Source: an uncultured Flavobacteriales bacterium (GTDB taxonomy: Bacteria; Bacteroidota; Bacteroidia; Flavobacteriales_D; Crocinitomicaceae). Taken from it: 6,448 nucleotides of DNA. Positions 1-4,148 of the stretch are shown in pieces (position 1 is the stretch's first letter; each line of letters starts with the position of its first letter). The DNA is taken from the NCBI GenBank assembly GCA_903879765.1, contig CAIRMS010000358.1, positions 1 through 6,448 on the forward strand, in the 5' to 3' direction. Under the pieces are notes generated by a model. That model made no database searches, had not been told where the DNA came from, and saw only the letters and a program-made list of their open reading frames with translations. A program made the translations under genes and the position numbers.

Positions 1-1
1 A

Positions 2-43
2 GAAATAAACGGAATCATTTTACGTCTAGCTCCTGAAGCGTAA
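2..43 (+). CDS. Possible C-terminal end of an unidentified gene (5' end off the window)
   Basis: Reading from base 2 gives an open stretch of 13 codons (EINGIILRLAPEA) that ends in TAA at 41-43. The other two plus-strand frames stop at once or within about a dozen codons. If real, it is the last few residues of a plus-strand gene converging on the Msr gene, whose stop is only four bases further right. That spacing fits the tight convergent junctions elsewhere in this window. Thirteen codons are far too few to name a family, and such a stretch arises easily by chance, so this is a tentative call from position and reading frame only. Confidence 0.3.
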   Translation, partial: EINGIILRLAPEA

Positions 44-47
44 GATT

Positions 48-1073
48 TTAATGGTTTAGTTTCTCCTTAAATACTTTTCTGAATTTTTCTACTTTCGGAC
101 GAACCACAGCCTGACAATACATATTCTGCGGATTGTTTTCAAAGTAGTCGTGGTGGTACTGTTCTGCTTCTGAATAGTTATTAATGGCAACAATCTCTGT
201 TACTATTGGATTATCCCACACTTTTTCCTTGGTCAATCGCTCTTTGTATGCCATTGCCAATTCTTTTTGCTCTAAATCGTGGTAGAAAACTACTGAACGG
301 TATTGCGTTCCTGTATCATTTCCCTGACGGTTTAATTGGGTTGGATCATGAACAAACCAGAAAATCTCCAGTAATTCTTCATACGAAATGACTGTTGGAT
401 CATATTCCACTTGTGCCACTTCCGCATGGCCCGTAGTTCCAGTGCAAATTTGTTCGTATGTCGGATTGAGCGTTTTACCTCCCGCATAACCTGGAACTAC
501 CGAAATAATTCCTTTCACATCTTTAAAACACGCTTCGATGCACCAAAAGCATCCAGCTCCAAATGTCGCTTTTTTCATTCCTTTTTTGTTTGTGTAAATA
601 TAAGCAAAGGGCTCGAAGTCCATTGCAAGAGAATTTAGGCAATAACGCTTTCCTGTTGGTTCAGGACCATCGTCAAATAAGTGTCCAAGATGCGCATCGC
701 AATTGGCACAACGGATTTCAATTCGATCCATGCCATCACTCAAGTCGCGGACTTGCTTCACTTTTCCTTTGGTCAGAACATCGTAAAAACTAGGCCATCC
801 ACTGCCCGACTCGTATTTGGTGGAACTGGAAAACAACGCTTTACCACATCCGACACACGTATACGTTCCTTTTTCATGGTGATCCCAATATTTCCCTGTA
901 AACGGAGCTTCTGTCGCACCATCGCGAATGACCGCACACACATTTTCCGGAAGGGCTTTTCCATTCCATTTTGAAAATGAATCCTGTGTAGATTTTGTGT
1001 CTTCTTTCTTTTCTGGTGTCTGTCCGCAGGCATTCATCAAAAAACTCAAAACGAAAAGCATGGTTAATCTCAT
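48..1073 (-). CDS. msrBA: Bifunctional peptide-methionine sulfoxide reductase, MsrB-MsrA fusion, probable lipoprotein
   Basis: This fusion repairs oxidised methionine in proteins: the MsrB part reduces the R-sulfoxide and the MsrA part the S-sulfoxide. The 341 residues begin with a hydrophobic stretch ending at Cys16 (MNAC), a slightly atypical lipobox, then a charged linker; the enzyme therefore probably acts outside the cytoplasm, anchored to a membrane. The MsrB domain spans about 35-157. It has two zinc-binding CxxC pairs (C73/C76, C122/C125), the GWPSF motif at 92-96 and catalytic C145 in RYCLNS. The MsrA domain spans about 167-340. It has GCFWC with catalytic C175, E218 in GHAEV, D253 and Y258 in the GNDTGTQYRS stretch, and a likely resolving C320 near the C-terminus. 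The usual MsrB resolving-cysteine position is Ser91; C46 could substitute (inference). No thioredoxin domain is attached. The ATG at 1073 is the start that gives a complete signal sequence. The gene is divergent from the MFS gene. Confidence 0.95.
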   Translation of the reverse strand: MRLTMLFVLSFLMNACGQTPEKKEDTKSTQDSFSKWNGKALPENVCAVIRDGATEAPFTGKYWDHHEKGTYTCVGCGKALFSSSTKYESGSGWPSFYDVLTKGKVKQVRDLSDGMDRIEIRCANCDAHLGHLFDDGPEPTGKRYCLNSLAMDFEPFAYIYTNKKGMKKATFGAGCFWCIEACFKDVKGIISVVPGYAGGKTLNPTYEQICTGTTGHAEVAQVEYDPTVISYEELLEIFWFVHDPTQLNRQGNDTGTQYRSVVFYHDLEQKELAMAYKERLTKEKVWDNPIVTEIVAINNYSEAEQYHHDYFENNPQNMYCQAVVRPKVEKFRKVFKEKLNH

Positions 1074-1083
1074 ATTCCATAAA

Positions 1084-1118
1084 CAAAGTGTTTAGAAAAA
1101 AGTTCGAACTAGATAAAA
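1084..1118 (-). promoter_or_regulatory. Weak candidate promoter for the msrBA gene
   Basis: On the minus strand, ACACTTTG (1091-1084) resembles the Bacteroidota -7 element TAnnTTTG but lacks the leading TA. A TTTA at 1117-1114 lies 22 bases upstream, where the -33 TTTG would be expected. If used, transcription would begin about five bases before the ATG at 1073. Both elements deviate from consensus, so this is suggested mainly by position inside the 60-bp divergent intergenic region. Confidence 0.25.
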
Positions 1119-1121
1119 CCG

Positions 1122-1129
1122 TACTTTTG
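1122..1129 (+). promoter_or_regulatory. -7 promoter element (TAnnTTTG) of the MFS gene, possibly giving a leaderless mRNA
   Basis: TACTTTTG matches the Bacteroidota -7 consensus TAnnTTTG exactly and ends four bases before the ATG at 1134. With the usual spacing, transcription would begin at or next to the start codon, so the mRNA would have almost no 5' leader. No good -33 TTTG is visible; the nearest option, TTCG at 1103-1106, is 15 bases upstream and poorly spaced. The eight-base match and its location support the call; the leaderless interpretation is inference. Confidence 0.55.
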
Positions 1130-1133
1130 CGCC

Positions 1134-2303
1134 ATGAAATCAAGGTATAGTCGCAATTTTTGGATCGTGTGTTTTGCGATGTTCTTTTTCATGACAGGAT
1201 TTAATCTTATCATGCCAGAGTTGAATAATTTCATCACGAATTTAGGAGGTGAAAACCAAAAGGGACTCATCATATTATTGTTTTCTATTTCTGCAGGAAT
1301 TTCCCGTCCATTTTCCGGGAAAATCGCTGACATCGTTGGGAGAAAATGGGTCATGTACGCAGGAATCATTTGTTCCTTTATTATTTGCTTGAGTTATTCC
1401 TTTGTGGATTCCATACTGTTTTTTCTGATCCTTCGCTTTCTTCATGGATTTAGTGCTGGATTTGCGCCAACAGGTGCGACGGCATTATTGACCGATGTTA
1501 TCCCAGATCAAGCAAGAGGAACAGCCATGGGGATTTGGGGAACCTTCATCTCACTAGGAATTGGTGTTGGACAATCCCTCGGATCGTGGATTTACCAAGC
1601 TTTTGGTTTCGAAGTATTGTTCATGTCTGCTGCATTTATAACATGTATTTCTTTTATTATGGTTACGATTGCGCAAGAATCACTGCAAGTACAAGAGAAA
1701 ATCTCCATCCAACATTTAAAAATTACCTGGAAGGATGTATTCGAACCAAATGTGCTTCCTGCGGCATTCGTGATGTTTTTGACAGCAATCTGTTCAGGAA
1801 TCATCTTCGTTGTGACTCCTGATATCTCTGGCATGTTGCACATTGAAAACAAAGGCTTCTTTTTTGGATTTTACGTGATCTCAACCATTATCATTCGTTT
1901 GCTCACGAGCTCGGTTTCGGATCGAATTGGCCGACCACAAACCTTAATTATCGGTGTTTCCATTTTGATCGCGAGCATGGTTCTTATTGCGCTGGTGAAT
2001 AGTTATGTTTCTTACGTCATTGCAGCCATTGTATTTGGATTTGCCACCGGGATTTCTAGTCCAACGTTATTTGCCTGGACAGCCGACTTATCGCATAAAG
2101 ACCGACGAGGCGTTGGCGCAGGAACGATGTTTCTTGCATTGGAATTTGGCATCATCGCGGGTTCCTTGATTACGCTATTAGTTTACGACAATAGTCCTGC
2201 TGGAGTTTACCGCGCATTTATCATCGGGGCTTGTTCTGCGCTTTTAGCCTTGAGTTTTTTGATTTACATTACGGTCAAACAGTATCGCAAACGAATTTTG
2301 TAA
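1134..2303 (+). CDS. Major facilitator superfamily (MFS) transporter, substrate unknown
   Basis: This is an inner-membrane secondary transporter of 389 residues, the normal length for a 12-helix MFS protein. Hydrophobic segments lie near residues 8-28, 43-60, 73-91, 93-115, 131-150, 158-180, 208-228, 241-260, 269-288, 292-312, 326-350 and 358-380, with a central hydrophilic loop around 181-207. The MFS motif A is clear between helices 2 and 3 (GKIADIVGRK, G62, D66, G69-R70) and echoed between helices 8 and 9 (SDRIGR, 262-267). R101 and G105 in RFLHGFSAG match the helix-4 motif of proton-driven family members. The general look is of a drug-efflux-like permease, but no residue fixes substrate or direction. 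The ATG at 1134 sits just after a -7 element. The gene is divergent from msrBA and convergent with the YhhQ-type gene, its TAA one base from that gene's stop. Confidence 0.9.
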   Translation: MKSRYSRNFWIVCFAMFFFMTGFNLIMPELNNFITNLGGENQKGLIILLFSISAGISRPFSGKIADIVGRKWVMYAGIICSFIICLSYSFVDSILFFLILRFLHGFSAGFAPTGATALLTDVIPDQARGTAMGIWGTFISLGIGVGQSLGSWIYQAFGFEVLFMSAAFITCISFIMVTIAQESLQVQEKISIQHLKITWKDVFEPNVLPAAFVMFLTAICSGIIFVVTPDISGMLHIENKGFFFGFYVISTIIIRLLTSSVSDRIGRPQTLIIGVSILIASMVLIALVNSYVSYVIAAIVFGFATGISSPTLFAWTADLSHKDRRGVGAGTMFLALEFGIIAGSLITLLVYDNSPAGVYRAFIIGACSALLALSFLIYITVKQYRKRIL

Positions 2304-2304
2304 G

Positions 2305-3084
2305 TTATTCTTTGACCGTTTCTTTTGTTACTTCGTGTTTATTTAAGTAACGACGCATGAGGTAATGTCCTAAATAAATCAGTGGTGTCAAACTGATGGC
2401 GATGAGCAATTTCAAGATGTAATTCGTTGGTGCAACAGTCATGTATGTTCCAAAAGACATTTTCCCAGGTAAGACAAATCCAATGTACAGAACAATGTAA
2501 GAATCGATCACCTGAGAAATAACGGTACTTCCTGTACTTCGCAACCAAATAAAACGGTTTCCCGTTTTGTGCTTTATTTTTTCAAACAAAAATGCATCCA
2601 ATAATTGTGAAACGAGAAAGGCACAAATACTTCCAACGATGATCATTTGCGATTGACCAAAAACTTTTAAGTACGAAGCATTATCCGCTAAATCAGAACC
2701 TTTGATTTCATAAGCAGGAATCGCCAATGAAATTCCAACGATGATGAAACAATAGGCAATCAGTCCTGCAGTGATCCAAGAGAGTCTTCTGACGGCTTTT
2801 TGACCATAGAACTCATTCATCAAATCGGTCAAAAGAAATACGACAGGCCAAGGAAGGATCCCGACGATGGTAGCAAAGGGTCCAAAATGATTTCCGAAAA
2901 AATTAAATTGAATCGGTATTTCAATTAGTTTATTGCTAATTAACTCTGCTGTTACTGCGTTGGTGATAAACAATCCTGCGAGGACGATAAACAACCAGTT
3001 TCTTCTATCGTTTAGTTTTTCTACTGACAAGGAAAATGATTTAGATAAGGATAACAACGAACGGTATGAAACTGTTCTAAACAA
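2305..3084 (-). CDS. yhhQ: Queuosine precursor transporter (YhhQ / VUT family, DUF165)
   Basis: This is an inner-membrane permease of the family that imports queuosine precursors (preQ0/preQ1) used to modify the wobble base of GUN tRNAs. Conserved blocks are visible: LLTDLMNEFYG (84-94), SQLLDAFLFEKIKHKTG (159-175) and RSTGSTVISQVIDSYI (182-197). About six hydrophobic segments lie near 31-50, 66-90, 103-122, 146-170, 188-206 and 222-240. The start is uncertain. No ATG precedes the first helix. The longest reading starts at TTG 3084, directly after the TAA of the peptidase gene and four bases after GGAGG. An alternative TTG at 3030 would give a shorter N-terminus, MSVEKLNDRRN..., closer to what I expect of the family. 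The abutting junction implies an operon with the NlpC/P60 gene and probable translational coupling. Family assignment is strong; the exact precursor is not visible from sequence. Confidence 0.9.
   Translation of the reverse strand: MFRTVSYRSLLSLSKSFSLSVEKLNDRRNWLFIVLAGLFITNAVTAELISNKLIEIPIQFNFFGNHFGPFATIVGILPWPVVFLLTDLMNEFYGQKAVRRLSWITAGLIAYCFIIVGISLAIPAYEIKGSDLADNASYLKVFGQSQMIIVGSICAFLVSQLLDAFLFEKIKHKTGNRFIWLRSTGSTVISQVIDSYIVLYIGFVLPGKMSFGTYMTVAPTNYILKLLIAISLTPLIYLGHYLMRRYLNKHEVTKETVKE
2551..2580 (+). terminator. Hairpin plus T-rich tract inside yhhQ, possible late terminator for MFS transcripts
   Basis: AAAACGG (2551-2557) and CCGTTTT (2562-2568) form a perfect 7-bp stem around a 4-base loop, followed by a T-rich stretch (2573-2580). 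On the plus strand this resembles a weak intrinsic terminator about 250 bases beyond the MFS stop, where read-through RNA would be antisense to yhhQ. The stem is mostly A-T, the T tract starts four bases after it, and the sequence also encodes yhhQ residues, so it may be chance. Confidence 0.2.
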
Positions 3085-3093
3085 TTATCCTCC
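3082..3093 (-). promoter_or_regulatory. Shine-Dalgarno-like GGAGGA at the peptidase-transporter junction
   Basis: The last two glycine codons of the NlpC/P60 gene read GGAGGA (3093-3088), followed by TAA and then TTG (3084-3082). GGAGG is a full complement to the 16S anti-Shine-Dalgarno core but only four bases from the TTG, a little closer than usual. It could let ribosomes finishing the peptidase restart on the transporter. The same bases are needed for Gly-Gly, so the match may be incidental. Confidence 0.4.
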
Positions 3094-3606
3094 GTAGTCC
3101 AAGCGTTTTGTTTTTACATAACGCTTGATGTAATATTCAGATGTTTTGAAATTGTCAATTCGTACACCACTATTGGCAGAATGAATAAACTTAATCGCCG
3201 TAGGTGTTACTTCAATGACCATAGCAACGTGTCCAACAGCAGTTGAATTTACATTGCTTCCTTTGAAGAACATTAAGTCTCCAGGTTGAATATCAGACAA
3301 CTTGATTGTTTCACCAAGCTCAGCCAATCCATAACTCGTACGAACCAGTGAAAAACCAAAGTTACCAAAAATGTAATTGATAAACCCTGAACAATCAAAA
3401 CCAGAGGGTGTTGTTCCACCCCAACGATAAGGTACACCAAGGAATGTTTTCGCATAGGCGATGATCGCATCCGCTTTGGGATTTACAGGTAGAGCCTTGT
3501 TTGTATTATTTTCAGTTTGAGTTGGACCCGTTTGAGTAAAACTAACATTTGAAAAGAATAATACAAAAAGAATCAAAAATGTTATATGTTGAATTCGCAT
3601 TTTCAT
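3085..3606 (-). CDS. Exported NlpC/P60 family peptidoglycan endopeptidase
   Basis: This is a cell-wall cysteine peptidase of the NlpC/P60 family, whose members cut peptide stems of peptidoglycan, typically the D-Glu-to-diamino-acid bond. The 173 residues open with a signal peptide (about 1-24: charged MKMRIQH, then a hydrophobic core), followed by a short Thr/Asn-rich linker (25-42) and a single catalytic domain from about 43 to the end. The catalytic residues are all present: Cys72 in DCSGF, His126 in GHVAMV and His142 in FIHSA. The preceding PYRWGGTTPSGF stretch (59-70) is also typical. No SH3b or LysM targeting domain is attached, so it is a minimal secreted member. The ATG at 3606 follows a good promoter by ten bases; a second ATG two codons later is also possible. 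Its TAA directly abuts the transporter reading frame. It is divergent from the MerR gene. Confidence 0.93.
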   Translation of the reverse strand: MKMRIQHITFLILFVLFFSNVSFTQTGPTQTENNTNKALPVNPKADAIIAYAKTFLGVPYRWGGTTPSGFDCSGFINYIFGNFGFSLVRTSYGLAELGETIKLSDIQPGDLMFFKGSNVNSTAVGHVAMVIEVTPTAIKFIHSANSGVRIDNFKTSEYYIKRYVKTKRLDYGG

Positions 3607-3616
3607 CTTTCGATTG

Positions 3617-3649
3617 CAAAATTATAACTAATTTCGGAGAAAATTCAAA
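3617..3649 (-). promoter_or_regulatory. Bacteroidota-type promoter of the NlpC/P60-yhhQ operon
   Basis: On the minus strand TTTG (3649-3646), a 21-base spacer and TAATTTTG (3624-3617) match the -33 and -7 consensus of the Bacteroidota housekeeping sigma factor (TTTG, 19-21 bases, TAnnTTTG). The -7 element ends ten bases before the ATG at 3606, so the leader would be only about five bases. No further gene lies between this promoter and yhhQ, which presumably shares the transcript. The -33 element lies a few bases upstream of the GTG start of the divergent MerR gene. Confidence 0.7.
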
Positions 3650-3656
3650 TAACAAG

Positions 3657-4148
3657 GTGCCTTTAATTGATATTCAACAACTTAGCAAGCTCTATTACTC
3701 TATAGGTGAAGTGGCAGAATTACTTGATGTAAACGCTTCATTACTAAGGTTTTGGGAGAAGGAATTTAAATTTGAAATTTCAAAGAAAAACGCCAAAGGA
3801 AATCGTTTATTTTCGGTCAAAGAAATTGAAAAAATCAACCGAATTTATCAATTTGTGAAGGTTGAAGGCTATACCTTGGATGGTGCTAAAAAGGCATTGA
3901 GATCCAAAGTTGTTGTGGAAAATAGGATTGATACCAATACCAATCACGATGGCTTGATTCAACGTTTAGAGCAAATCAAACGAAGATTGGTACAATTAAA
4001 AGCGACACTTCCTACTGAATCTGCACAAGAAAAGCCGGTTACGATTGTTCCTCCCACTGCTCCAACGATTGTTCCTCCAGCACCAAAAAAACCTACTGCG
4101 CCAAAGTCTACACCTCCTTCGATGGACATGCCGACCTTGTTCGACTAG
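3657..4148 (+). CDS. MerR family transcriptional regulator (GTG start preferred)
   Basis: This is a DNA-binding regulator of 163 residues, counted from GTG 3657. The winged helix-turn-helix covers about 11-82: KLYYSIGEVAELLDVN is the first helix-turn-helix, LLRFWEKEF the recognition region and wing start, GNRLFSVKEIEKI the wing and next helix, and VEGYTLDGAKKAL the end of the domain. A short helix with LIQRLEQIKRRLVQL (100-114) may dimerise. A Pro/Thr/Lys-rich tail (119-156) follows, ending in MDMPTLFD. There is no effector-binding domain and no cysteine in the visible protein, so metal or thiol sensing is unlikely. The frame is open further upstream, with ATGs at 3549 and 3579, but those starts would cover the opposite-strand promoter and overlap the peptidase gene; the GTG gives the N-terminus expected in the family. 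A near-match TAATTTCG at 3629-3636 may be its -7 element. Its target genes are unknown. Confidence 0.88.
   Translation: MPLIDIQQLSKLYYSIGEVAELLDVNASLLRFWEKEFKFEISKKNAKGNRLFSVKEIEKINRIYQFVKVEGYTLDGAKKALRSKVVVENRIDTNTNHDGLIQRLEQIKRRLVQLKATLPTESAQEKPVTIVPPTAPTIVPPAPKKPTAPKSTPPSMDMPTLFD
4041..4078 (+). repeat. Short direct repeat in the proline-rich tail of the MerR gene
   Basis: ACGATTGTTCCTCC occurs at 4041-4054 and again, identically, at 4065-4078, a period of 24 bases or eight codons. It encodes TIVPP twice (residues 129-133 and 137-141). The two units diverge after the 14 identical bases. The likely origin is a small in-frame tandem duplication in a disordered linker, which could vary in copy number between strains. 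Confidence 0.7.

Noticed and set aside
681..974. 97-residue plus-strand ORF opposite msrBA
   Set aside because: It lies wholly inside the conserved Msr coding region on the other strand, has no recognisable domain and reads as an antisense shadow.
1300..1322. Inverted repeat TTTCCCG / CGGGAAA in the MFS gene
   Set aside because: The 7-bp arms are separated by nine bases inside the motif-A coding region, with no T tract. Several such repeats are expected by chance in 6.4 kb.
3607..3660. Possible preQ1 riboswitch controlling the YhhQ-type transporter operon
   Set aside because: The promoter lies within ten bases of the peptidase start, and the transporter follows the peptidase with no gap, so there is no untranslated leader long enough to hold one.
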